Shown piece after piece: positions 1 to 12,800 of a stretch of 64,000 nucleotides of DNA. A program made the position numbers and the translations under genes. The notes beneath the pieces were generated by a model, which searched no databases, was not told where the DNA came from, and worked only from the letters and a program-made list of their open reading frames with translations. Source of the stretch: Gymnorhina tibicen (Eukaryota > Chordata > Aves > Passeriformes > Artamidae); NCBI GenBank assembly GCA_013399875.1, contig VXAZ01001836.1, positions 682,001 to 746,000 on the forward strand. Reading direction: 5' to 3'. Every line of letters starts with the position of its first letter. Within the stretch, counting starts at the first letter, position 1.

Positions 1-2120
1 TTAACTATGGTAATGTTTGGCTGAGGGTTTTTTGTAAAAGGAGGTTCTATCTGTAAAAAAGATAATCCTAATCTTACTAGATAAATGTAAAATAGGTTTA
101 AAAGTAATGTTTGTTTAGGTCCCTCTGCTAATACAGTACACGTAAGAGGGGATGCATGAGGGAGCTGAGTGAATTGCTGTAAAACAGTTTGGGTTTTGTA
201 GGTTTTCTGTTTGTTACTACAATGATTGTCGTGATACAATTCTCATATAATTTGTGAAGTATTTTGTTTTGAACTACAGTTTTGTTCTGGGCTTGGGGCT
301 TTTTTTTTTGTCTCCCAAAAGATAGGAATAGATAGCAGGAAAAAGTTGGAATGTAGTAAAAATAAGACTGTCCACTTTCCTTTCCTACTGTAGTCATTGA
401 AGTATCCAATAAGAATATTAAAGAATGATGACCATTTAAAGGAGAACAAAAGATTACAGAAATAATAAATACATACAAAGTCAGGAAATGTACACATAGA
501 GAAAGCCCATAGGAGTGACACCAAACAGATGAACTGTACTGTAAGCTTTTTTTAAAAATGGTGAAATTACAGTACAATTTTTCCCCTAAAAATAATGTTA
601 ATACAGATGTGTGAAGTTTCAAGATACGCATGTAATTTCATTAAAAGAAACCCTGCCATTTTGTTTTTAAAATAATGTTAAAGCAGTATATAAAACTATA
701 GAAATAGGGTTTTCTGGGAATCTTCCTTCTCTTATTTTATTTCCAAACTCCCTGGACTATTTTGTATAGCCCTTGCTTCAGTCTCCTCAGTACCCACTAT
801 TGTTCGCATCATTCTTGTGTGGAAAGCAGCCATTATATACCTGAACCTTGAGATAACTTCTCCATATATTCTATCATTTTAATGTTAAATGGAGTGATAT
901 TCTGATAATAGAACATCTTTAACAAAATTGACCCTACTCCTGTAGAGATGTACTTTCTAGAATAATGAAAATAAGTGTGGAGTTCAACTGTTTTAACACT
1001 TTAGTTTTCCAACATTAAAATATTTTTAAAGTTTTACAGCAGATTAGAAACAGTCCAGATAGCTTGTGCACTAGGGAAGAAAGATAATCAGTCTTCCTGT
1101 CATCCTTTATCTGACATTGCTTGACAGATAATACTACTTGTTACATCAGTTATAAGAGATCTGTTGGGTGAATTTTTCATCACGATGGGAAACCTAAACT
1201 GCATTTTTCTGCCATCTAGTGGCTGATCCCTCAAAAATCGCAGGACAGCTGATTTAACTTTTCAATTATTTTATTGCGGTGACTATGGGGAGCTTATGTT
1301 TTCATTTATTTATATTTTTGTAGAGCTGCTAAGTCAGCTCTGGCTTGCTTCGTGCTTGTAAGATCAGCAGTCACTATCAGGTTAGATCTGCAGAGAAACG
1401 GCTGAGAGATCTCTGTAGGCTTCCCTATCACTTTGTGCTCAGAGTAGCAAAAAAGAAGGGTCTATGGCAATAGATGAACACGAATGTAGCTCTCACTGTA
1501 ATGCAAAATTCAGTGAACAGCAGTGACATAAAGAAGTAGCTGGTAGTCTAAACATTAGAGTAACTAATAATTTTTGGTATCAGAATAGTGTTCTTTAAAC
1601 TCTTGCTTAATGTTTCCAAGTTAATTGGATGTAGGGACACAGTTGAATCTTAGAATTATTTTGACCTATGCTCCCAAGACATAAACAAGAACAAGCATGA
1701 ATTGTAATAACACCATCCCAGATCTTTCCTGGAAGCTGAAAGCCAGAATCAGATATTAGCTTATATGAGTTCTTTTCAATAAATGTACCTTTTGTGGCAT
1801 TTGCATCTGAGCCTAAAATTGTGAATAGTCACTTCAGAATTTCATGATGAAATCTCTGAGCTCTTTTGTGTCTTAGATCTGAGTCACTGAGGCAAATCCA
1901 TCACTGCTCCCTGGCAGTAGGAATGTTCTGTGTCCATGTTAACACAGCCTTGGTTCCTACAGTGTCTGCTAGGAACTAATTTAGTGAGTAAATTAAATGG
2001 CACCGTAGCTGTTATCACTTGTATTTAAGGTATTTACCAAGCTTTGGTACTGCCAAAACAGTAGGCAAATGAGCACTGTATCAATGCTGCTCTAGTAATT
2101 TCTTTAGCATCAAACTGCTC

Positions 2121-2138
2121 TGTGTGTGTGTGTGTGTG
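2121..2138. repeat. (TG)9 microsatellite
   Basis: This is an uninterrupted run of nine TG dinucleotides in intronic sequence. Confidence 0.97.
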
Positions 2139-5100
2139 AGCAGGCATCTTCTCAGCCTACATGTGGATTCCTAAATCTGCAGGCTGGTTAGATGGTTGTC
2201 ATGCATTCATCTGATATCTACTGAAATTCATGTTTCCTCAAAAAAGCAAGGCATTTCAAGTTATCTTAGGAAACTTGAAAAATTACAAGGCATTTTAAAT
2301 TGATCTGTGGATCATCAAGAGATCCTCTTGCTTTGGACACTGCAAAATAAATGTGTGTGACATGCAATTTCTCTCAAGCAGAGAGAATAAAGATCTAGGT
2401 AGTACAGGAGGGAAAGGATGATCACTTTGAACTCAAGTAGATGATGTTGTCCTGCCTTGTACTAGGTGCAGTTTGGAAAAGTGACATTCTAAACTCCCTT
2501 TTATATCTGTAAAAGTTGAAAATTACTGGATCTGTAAGAGATATCTGTATCTATACCTGTTAAACAACATAGCTTATAATACTAAAAATAACACTATTAA
2601 TGCACTGCTTGGCAACTTCAGTCAATTACAAAAGGATTGCTGCTTTTCATTTACTAAAGTCACTTGGGAATAGTTGCTATTGTTCTAAAAGCACTATCTT
2701 TTGTAACTAAGAATTGCTTTCAGTGTTGTGAGGTGTGTATGTAGTTTCATTGGCTGGGATAGCAGCTCTTGTAACAAGAATTTGGACTTAAATTCTGAGA
2801 TGTTCTAGTCAAATCTCTTAACCCATCAGCATAATATTTCAACTTTTAAGATGTTGGTCAATAAGTGAAATTAGATGCACTTGATTTTTTTTTTCTGCTT
2901 GTAGTTCAATTGTTGATGCAGTATCTTTACATGAGAAGTAATGTACCTTGCATTCTACATTTTAACGTAGGACTAAACACAAAATAAACCATTTATTTTT
3001 GAGGGGGATTAAATATTATTTCTCTCACACTTAATAGTTTAGGGAAACAATCTTAATTTTTTAAAAATTAATTATATTATGGTAAGGACTTGGTCTCCTA
3101 AGAAAGCGAAGATATTTTTTAGAAATCAAATACCGCAAAAGCCACTTTGGAGACACAGTTAGGCAGTTGGTATTCGGTGAACTTTCAGATTACCTAACTG
3201 CATATTGCATTCAAAAGCCATTTTAAGACAGGGATGATGGGACAGTAAGCCAGTAGTGAGACTCAGTGCTTCTCCGGTAGAATTACTGGTTTCTTCCTTT
3301 TAATAAAATTTTTCCTCAGAACTTTCTGTATAGGATGTAGGAAGTAGACAATGCAAGAAACCAAAGAACTAAATCAGTGCTGCTTTTACATTGAGATTTT
3401 GTAGGTTAGTTTACTCCCAGGTCCCCAAGTTAGTTTTACAATGCCTAAATGTGCTTCCTTACCTTCTTTAATCTCAGTGGATTGTTTTCAATGTAGAAAT
3501 ACAATTGTGAAGTTCTGCTGCATTTTATATTGGTCAGCAGTTTTTCCCCAGAATTACACAAGTACATCACTGAGCTGTAAATCAGCGGCCAAAATACTTT
3601 ATTTAGGAAAAAAATCCTTTTAGGAAATGAGCAAAAGTAAGCTTTAAAATAATTTCCATTAAATATTTGTTGTTTGCATTATTTCGAATAGGCAATGCAG
3701 TTCAGACAGTATACCAAACAGGAGATAAAATGAACAACAGTGCTATGAAAGTGTACATGATATTTAAAAAAAAAATCTAAAATTACATTTAAAGCTTAAT
3801 AAAGATGTTTGTGATGTGAACATAAACTTTAGAACAGGAGACTGCATACTATTTCCGAAATGTAAAAAAGTTCCAGCAACACATGAAACCTCTGTTTAAG
3901 AACAGATGAATATTTGTTTATGTTATAATTTTATTATTATGCAGTTCTTGCAGAGAAATAGGGAGAATACTAAATCCTGGGTGGTGTTGCATTTTTCTCT
4001 TAAAAAGGAGAAAAATGTTTTCTTTTTCAAAAAAAGGCTAATAAGATTAGATTCTGCAATACAAGTTCTTAGAGATTCATAGAAAGCTTATGCTATAACT
4101 TATAGTTTACATACTGGGGAAACAGTTCAATGTTTTGTAGTCTAATATGACACTCGAACAAATATCCAAGATTAAGGAGCTGCAGCTGGTCCTTAAAATT
4201 ACCTATTCCATCTGTCGAAGCCCTTGAACAGTCCAGGAGAAGTGGTTTTTGTGGTAAATGTGATGAGCACTTAGCCCAGTGTGGGAGAATATTACTTTTT
4301 TCCCTTATTACTGCGTTATGATCAAGGAACATTGAGTGGCAGAAACCGTATTAACCTGTAGGGAACTGAGAAGAGAAAGTGACCAAAAACTGTGAAGGAG
4401 AAGCCTTGCTTTCTGCATCCTGCATCTTAGCCCCATATTTATATCCTTTGGAATCCATGGAGGATGAGAAAGAAGAGAAAAGGGACCATGGAAAATTTAG
4501 TTGCTTTGGTTTCTTGTAATTCTGAGGCTTCTCGGGATTTACAGAGAGTACAACAGTCAGGTTTTTTATTAAGTGGTGAAAGAGGGAGAAGTAAGCTCTG
4601 GCAACTCTTCTGTCTGTGGACACTTTGAACAGGTGAGGATATCTTTCTTAAAGAGGGAAAAAACCCAGTGTAATAACTTGTATTTTGCATGGACTACTAC
4701 TGAAGTTACTTACCATCTTCTAACAAAAATAATGTATCATTCTGAAATTGTTCCAGTAATGCCGTGAGGGATACCAAGGTCTGATCAAGGACTTGGAGAA
4801 TGTGGAAGGAGTCTGCAAAATCTGAGGAATACTATGTATTCCGAAGGTAGACCAGATGGGAATGTTTTTTCCCCTGTGTTGAGCTACTGATTCCACAAGA
4901 GACTGTTTTTACTAAGGAATTTTAGAATGGTTGGATATATTTTTTTTTCCAGAGGTGGGCATTTATTGAGTGTAATAGAAGCTGATGTTGTATGGTACCT
5001 TTGAAAATCACAGCGAAGAATTACAGTGCACGTTTTATTGAGTGTGTGTGTATGAATATGCATATATGAATACTTTTTCTGCTTTTCACTGTAGAAGGGG

Positions 5101-5589
5101 GCTTTGGGAGGAGGGAGTGGAAGGTGGAAATGGAAATGCTTTGTTTTTCTCATCTTTTCTATGGCATTTGTGATATTAATGTGGAACTAGGGAGCAATCA
5201 AATCACGGCATACGATATTTTTAATGTTAAGCCTTCCTATCAAAACTCTATAAAACTAACATGCCAATTTGGTTTCTAAAGAGAATTTGTTTATATAGCT
5301 TAAATAAAAGCAGTGCATTTTTCTCTGCTGAGAAAATGGCTGCAGTTTTTTTATGTTTTATAAGCAGCAAGAGTATTGAAAAGCTCATTAAGAGTGCCAT
5401 GTGTCTCTACTGCTGTAACTTTTGTGGCTTTATAAAAAGTTTCTTTCACTTCTTTTCTAAGCTGTGTTGCCCATTTTGAATAGCCTCTGTTGGTTACAGG
5501 ATTATAACACTGCAAAGGGTTTCTCTCAGCAAAGCCCTGCTAGTTACTAGTGAGACTTTTTTAAAGTAAATGAATTCAAAGCTAGTCTA

Positions 5590-5620
5590 TTCTTTTTTTT
5601 CTTTCTTTTTTTTTTCTTCT
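5590..5620. repeat. Pyrimidine tract (T-rich)
   Basis: This is a 31-base run of only C and T, mainly T, with no exon-like sequence after it. It is low-complexity and not treated as a splice acceptor because no coding exon follows. Confidence 0.9.
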
Positions 5621-8600
5621 AAAGACTTCTGAATAAAAGTCTGAATCATTTTTCAGGAATGTCAGGATCTAAACACTTGCTAATTTAACGCATGTATGCC
5701 TTCTGGCCCATCACACAGTACCGGGAAATCAGACTGAGTATAGCAAAAGAGAAGCTGCCTCTTTCTGCTGGATGTGCAAAGACTCGACTGGATCTCTTGG
5801 AAGCTTATTCACAAAGTGTCTGGTACTTGGGTTTGCAGTGTTTTGTGGGTAGGAGACTGGCCTGCTGTTGTCAGTTATGTTTGCTGCTGTTGTGTGCGTT
5901 TACAAGCTTTAGGGTAAAGTAACCATGTGCTGTAGTACATGTGTTGCAGGGCAGGGGTGAAGCTTGCATTGCATTCCAAAACTGGGATTAAGTAACAGTC
6001 TGTCTGAAGTTGGTTTATTTTACAAAGTATCAGATTTCAACATAACTGACACTTTTATCCCTTTCAACTTTGTTCTCCTCTGTGGTCTGCATTCTTCCCT
6101 CAGTCCATGGGATCCACAGCTCTGCTTGCATCATTTCTTGCAAGAGATGATTCCTGATTTATTGTGTGCCTTTCTGAGCAAGAAATTTGGGATAGCCTTT
6201 CCTTTCTAGCATAGTGTGCTCTTTTGTACAATCTGTACAGAATTACTCAAGCAATAGATTTTAGTGGGCTCACTGAAACTGCAGTGGTAAAAGAACATGA
6301 AAATCATGTTTAAATATTAATAGATTTTTTGCCTGTCTAAGGGTTTGAGAAGTTAAGCAGGCAAATTTGATGACAGTTAATAACATTTTTTCCCACAGCA
6401 GCCTTTCTTCTCCCCCTCCTCCTTCCTCTTTATCTATCAGCAGCTCACTTATTTTTTCTAGCAGCCTCTCTGACAGCCAGTTGACATGTCCCAGGCTTCC
6501 CTTCCCCCTCTCATGTCCTTCACCAGTTATAACTATTACAATTTACTTCAGCAAGAAAGATTTCATTGCAACAAGAAGGTGAAATTAAACCCCCTATTCA
6601 ACAAAATGCTGTCTGAGGTATCATCTGAAGGAAATAAGACCTATTCTGTCTGATCCTTAGTAACCCCTTTTTGATGATGTTATGATGATTAGTTCACGTG
6701 TTATCAGTACTAGCAGTCACTTTCTTTTGTGACTTATATTCTGATCTGACTGTTTGGCTGGACAGGGCGCAGATGAACTAAACAAGGAGTAGATCCAAAC
6801 CTCCCTTTTTTCAAAGTAAATTTTTTGTGGTTTTACGATATATGAGGAAGAATTATTCTTAAAATTTATATAGCTATCATAATGTCTTGCCCTCATCTTC
6901 TCTACCTACTTAAATATCGTTCCTTCATTTGTTTTTCTTCCTAACCCAATACTTCAAATATTACTCAAATCTTGCTTGTTCCATAGCATCTGAAAAAGTA
7001 AAGGTGGTTGAATTCTTGCTTTCTAGTGTCTAAGCCACTCGAGTTTAATTTTCTGTGATGATATCATGTCTGTGTTTCAGCTCGAATAGAACATTTTTCA
7101 TGTCAGTACACCAAACAATGTTTATGGTCTATGTTAAAGATGAAATACAAAACAAGTAACGATTTTTTTTGACTTAATACACCTTAGGATAGCTTTGATT
7201 ACAATGTCATAGTCTTTGATTGCAGTCATGAAATATGTGGTTTTTCTTGCCTCCCAAAGTGTCTGAAATGTGCAAATCTGATACTCATTGATTCATTTCT
7301 CATGAGTAAAATGTCTCTGTCCTGTTGCTCTTGGGTTTTTTGGATGCAGACAGTTATGGCTATTCTATTCTAGCTGCTATGGGAAAAATATAATACGAAC
7401 TTGATAAGCAATAAATCTATCTTACCCCATTTCTGCACGACTTTCTTCTTCTATTACCCCAAATTTAGGGTTGAAAAATACTGAAATGGGTCTAATGATT
7501 CTTCTTTTCTTTAATTCTTTTTTCCTTTGGTCTTTTTTCCTTTTGAAGTTTTAGGTAGCCAAGCTACTGGAAAGGATTTCTAACTGGTGTTTTCTTTTGT
7601 ACATTTATTGACAGACGCTTCAAGAGTTTTGAGGAAAAAGATGTTTAATCAAGTTCTAAGTCTATAAGCCATGGACTTTTGAAAGGAGATGTAATCGAGA
7701 AAGATTTGGAGTAACTATTTTTGAAAAACTTTCCAAAGAAACACTTACAGCTTAGATTCATAGAAATACTCCTTTACTTGCTTAGCTGGCCTCATTTGAG
7801 TAAACCCTGTTCTGTTCAGCAGTGATCTTGGTTATGGTTTTGTACATTGTCCTGCCCTTGTATGAGGAGTTAGTTGGTTTCAGTATGTTGTGGAAAAACA
7901 CGGTGCCCTCTAGGTTACAGAAAGACAAAGATTAAGCAGCTCCAATTCTGGTATTTCCACAATATTTCCTTTCCTTTCTTTTATCAGGAGCAGCACATTA
8001 AAATAGAAAAATGGAATTTTAAAGTGCTGTTGGTTAGAAAGTAAGATATTAAGGTTAAATTAGTTTGTGAAACGTTTAAATACATCTGTATGGAGGGTGT
8101 ATGTACATTTATTTTACATGTATTTATAGAATGCTTGAATTAAAGTACCGATCACACATTATATTACTAAAGGGGGGAAGCTTTTATTCTTGCCAGCAGG
8201 ACCCCATTGCTCAGCTGGTTTTTTTTCTTCCAGAAATAGATTTTTACTGGTATAATTTACAGGCCAATAAAGCAACGTGTTATTTTTAGTACTTATTTGT
8301 AACATCAAATATGCAGGAAAACTTCATAAGGTAATTCACATCAAATGTTTGTTACCCTGGTGAAAAGTAATTTCCAGTTATGCAAATACATGAATAAGAA
8401 AGGTTCATATTCTGTTCATGAAGGTTAGCCCATTGCATCCGGAAATAGAACCAATGCCAGCTCATTTAGTGGACTGTTCAAGCAATGTGTGATCATAAAT
8501 GAGTCTCATGATTACTGTGAGAAATTTCAGACTCTTTTTCTGGTATAATTTATATGCCTAGCATATAGCATATATGATAATATGGTGTAGCATAAATACT

Positions 8601-9007
8601 TTTGACATGTTTGGATTGGCTGCATTAATCATAGCAAGTAGAACTGTTAGTTATGAAGACTATTCAAATAAAGGCCAATAAAATGTTTAAAAGCATCATG
8701 TTCTGCATGTTTCAATTTGCAAAAATGTTTTAAAATATTTACACTATTTAATGTTTTTCTCTCTGGGAAGCTGAGATTTGAGGCCTTTTCCAAACCAAAA
8801 TAAAGATCATGACACTGGGTATTAGTTGATATATTTTGACATATTTGAGATTTTACTGTCTTGTCTATATTGTCCTTAAGCATGTCTTGCATTAATTCAA
8901 TTGGAGCTTGGGCTTTTTTCTTTCTTGAAAGACTTCATGTCTTGTGTCAGCTAGATTTTCTTAAGTACATTTGTCAGAATACACTGGCCAACACATTCTC
9001 CAGTGAA

Positions 9008-9028
9008 TTCTGTCTAGTCTAGACAGAA
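9008..9028. repeat. 21-bp palindrome
   Basis: TTCTGTCTAG and its exact complement CTAGACAGAA flank a single T, giving two 10-bp arms with almost no loop. No transposon termini or coding sequence are recognised around it. Confidence 0.9.
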
Positions 9029-9602
9029 GATGAGAGAGAAAATACTTTTTACAGATTTCTATAAATAGACTGTGAAAGATTTTTCTGTGCTGTAAGATTA
9101 GATGTTTGATTTCATAATTGCAACACTAGGAGAGGGAAAGCATATGCATTGGGTATTGTACCTAATTTGGTTTTTCATTGTTTGCTAGAAATTTTTTCTT
9201 TGCTTTTTAGTTTAATAGATATCTGTCCAGGCCTTACAGTTTTGGAATGAAGGAATGAAATATGTTTAGAAAACTGGTTTTTTTTGAAAAAACAGAAAAC
9301 TGTTTTTATTTTGAAGAGCTTGCATGGTCTGAAGCTCTTAATAGCTTAGTAGTAAGAGTCAAAAAGCAAGCAGGACATTTAATGGCTGGGGTAAGGACAC
9401 AGTTCTCATCTTACAGCTTACTGTGCAAGAACTGCAGTGTGTGTCTTTGTGTCTGTATATTCTGTGTCTTTTCCTTATCTATAGTAGGCAAATGTTTATT
9501 TCTGTATGTTGTAGCTCTAATAAAGCTGGGAAGATGCAAACCATAGGGGTACATAAATAAAAAGAGTGCCTCTTTTGTTTCTCAAAGTAAAATGTCTTGT
9601 AG

Positions 9603-9832
9603 CTTCTTCAGGCTAGATACAAGGTGGAAGTTTTTTGTGAAGATTGTGGTGAAGCACTGGAACGAGTTGCCCAGAGATGTGGTAGATGCCCCGTCCCTGG
9701 AAACATTCAAGGTCAGATTGAATGAGGCTGTGGTCAACCTGATCTAGTTGAAGATGCCCCTAATCATTGCAGTGAGATTGGACTAGATGGCCTTTAAGAG
9801 TCACTGCCAACCCAACCCATTCTATCATTCTT
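9603..9832 (+). mobile_element. CR1 LINE 3' fragment, + orientation
   Basis: This is a 5'-truncated copy of the 3' end of a chicken-repeat-1 type LINE. It has the typical run of 3' UTR phrases: CTTCAGGCTAGATACAAGG, then GAACGAGTTGCCCAGAG, then GATTGGACTAGATGGCC. It ends in a slightly mutated tail, ATTCTATCATTCTT, where the canonical form repeats ATTCTATG. There is no coding potential. CR1 elements of this type are abundant in birds and other sauropsids and support that assignment for the window. Confidence 0.9.
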
Positions 9833-12800
9833 CATCCGAATTTTGTAGTGATTTTAATAACTGCTGTGGTTTCTGTGCATAATACAACTGATCAAATGCT
9901 AGGCTGTTGTGTTTGAATCTTAATCCATTACAGCTCATGCTTCTAACTTCTTTCACGTCAAAGCACATCCTAGACATTGCCATTTGTCTCTAATAAATAT
10001 ATTCAGATTATAGACTCTCTCTACTTCTCTGTCAGATTTAGGAATGTTACTCACTTTTGCCCACCAAGACAGGATTTTCTTTGTACTCTCCAGCAGTCTC
10101 TCATTCTTCCCCCCCACTAGTATTAGTCACTAGTGCTTGTGTCAGCTTCCCTCTTTGTTTACTCATCCATGCCATATTCCTCTCAGCCCTTCTTTGTCAG
10201 TGTTTGCCTCTTGTTTATCTTTCACTCTTGCTCTCATCTTCCCTAATTCTTTTCTTGCTAATGTATTGCTGACTATTTTTATTCCATTCTTTCCTCACTT
10301 TTGGTTGCTGCTTAAGGATTTAGCCTTCTTTCAGGACTATCGTGTCTTCAGTCTCTGAAAGGAAGGTGGCAGCTTTGTTTTGCTCCTGGAAACTAAACTC
10401 TTGCACATAAGGTTTAAAGCCAGGGTGCCGGTGGCCTCCAGCAGCTTGATGCTCTTGCATGTGAGAGCAGTAGCTCTTTAAAGAGACAAAATATTTCTGC
10501 TGTTGGAGTCAGGAAGGAACTGAATGAAATCAGAAATCAATCTTTTAATGGGCATTGAGACTTGCTAATATGCTCTTTCTGGGGAAACTGTCGAGGCCAT
10601 CCTAGAAGTCTCACTGAAACTGTCAACTCCAGCCATCTCCTAGCCCCTTAGCCCACCAAGCAGTAAGTGAGGCATGCCTCTTGCATTAACATGTTACGTT
10701 ACTTGTGAACACCAAGTATTGCGGTATGTAGGCTGCTGAACCATGGAGACCATTGTAGGCAGAATTCCTGTGGTGGATGCTGGCATTCAAAATGGGGGAA
10801 AACCAGGTAGCCACGCTCCCTGTAGAGCCCTGTCTGGCATTGTGTGGTTTTTCTTTTGCTATGTCTCACTGTTCTACAGACAGCTGTTCTTACAGACTGA
10901 AGGTTGGGAGGGTTTTTTGTAGAAATTCTGTAATTTGTTCTGACATAGATGATTAATAAAGTTAGTGGCAGCCTTACTATAAATCACTGGTCTAGGCATG
11001 TAATTATTCCTGAATTTTTCTGACTGTTCCTGTTACAGAAAAAAATGTGGTAGCTGATTTTTACTAGTTAACATCATTACAGGATGGCTTCACATATGGG
11101 ACATGTGCATTTTACAATGTAAATCTGTATGTAACTGTTATTCTTCTCATGCCATTGACTAATCTTATGACTAATCTTAAACTTACGAAATGATGAAAAC
11201 ATTTAAATTGATTCTTTTCAAGAAGATAATTCATTGCCTTTTAGTGAGGCTGTGAAGAGAACTTTTAAGGCTTCATTGTTTTGTGTATTTTTTATGGTTT
11301 TGCTCCAAATCTGTCTGAGAACAAGTATTTTTGCTACCCTGTATTCTCTTCCTGCAAAAGATTCTCAGTTAAGGTATTTTAAGGATAATTATTGTAAATG
11401 GATATTTGTCCTGAAGTTATCAGTGTAGAATTAAAGATAAAAGTTGCTGTTAGAGTAGAAATCTATGTGGCATCAGATAACAATGGTGTATAAAGCAGAA
11501 TTCTTCCAGAGGCTATTGACAGACCAAATAAACAGGAAGTATCACTGGCAGTCTATGGAAAAAAACATAGTGGTGACCTCATAAATGCAAGTAGGCAGGC
11601 AGAACAGACTAATCCCACCACCCTGGGTCAGTCGCATAAGGATGCAGTATCTGTCAGGCCTAAAGAATTTTTCCAGTGATCCAGAGTTTTGAAAGCAGTG
11701 TGTTTGCCCTGAAAAGTTCAAACAAGCAAAGCAGAAAAAAGGAAATGGGAATCTTAATGCGTAGTTTTACCTGGATTTTGCTGAGTAAGAAGTACCACTT
11801 TAAAAAAAAATAAAAATTTGACCAACTTAAAGAAAGTATTGAAAAATCATGGGTTTTGTCTGTAGCCACAGGCAGCATTAACAAATGGGAAGATTAAAAG
11901 TCATAACTGTCTCCCTGAAGAATAGATTTCTATCAGCAGAGGATGAGTTAACCTATAGCAATGTCTGTTCCAAAAATGCTCTTTGTCAGAGGAGAGGCAA
12001 GGCTGAAGGGGGGTAGAGCATGAAGGACAGAGGATTTAAGAGCCTGTTGTGGTAGTTCGCAAGGGGAGTAGGACATATTTCTTCTCCCACGTGGCCAATT
12101 CTAACAAGTTAGAAAATATCCTCCATTGACACAGTTTTTCTAACTTTCAGCCTTTTTTCCAGTCATTTGCTTTGTTTGTCTTGAGACTAAATAGATAGTG
12201 TGTACCATTGCATACAGTCCTGAAATTATCTGTTTTTAAAATATGTTATCTAGCCATTGTCAAACCAGATTCACTATTTTACTACCTGTGCAGGGAAAAA
12301 AAAAATGCAGTTTGGTTTTCAGGATATAACCTCAAGATCACATGATGTGTTGAGAATCTTGGCACAGATAGTGAAATTCCAGAGGTTGAGCAGTTAAAAT
12401 GAGAAATTTGCTGTTGTTTAATAACTAGAGAAATCCTTTTCATTGGTACCAAAGAGTTAAAGCCTAGTCTTTTGCATCCAAAATCGTGATTTATTGCTGT
12501 TGAGATTGGGCCTTAGGAAGTAAATGCAGTGCTGTGATGTGGTGTGGAAGTCTGTACTTAGGCTGTTTCAGGAGTAAGTCCAAACCACAGACCTGAAAAA
12601 AACAATGCTACTACAGTCAAATCTGGCTGAAGTTGTTTTCAGCATAACACAGAGTAAGTGATGTGTTTGGCACAACAGAACAAGTGTCAGTCATATGGCT
12701 GGACTCCATTCTAAGGGAAAATAGGAGCCATATCTTATGTGGTTTACCCTTCACTAGTCATTGAAAGCTGATTCCTTTAAATAAAACAGTGTCTTCTTTA

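Noticed and set aside
128..631. 167-codon open frame on the - strand
   Set aside because: Low-complexity, hydrophobic and Phe/Ser/Leu-rich translation typical of AT-rich intron read backwards, with no recognisable domain.
5590..5620. Pyrimidine tract as a possible splice acceptor
   Set aside because: No conserved coding sequence or plausible donor follows it, so it is treated as low-complexity sequence.
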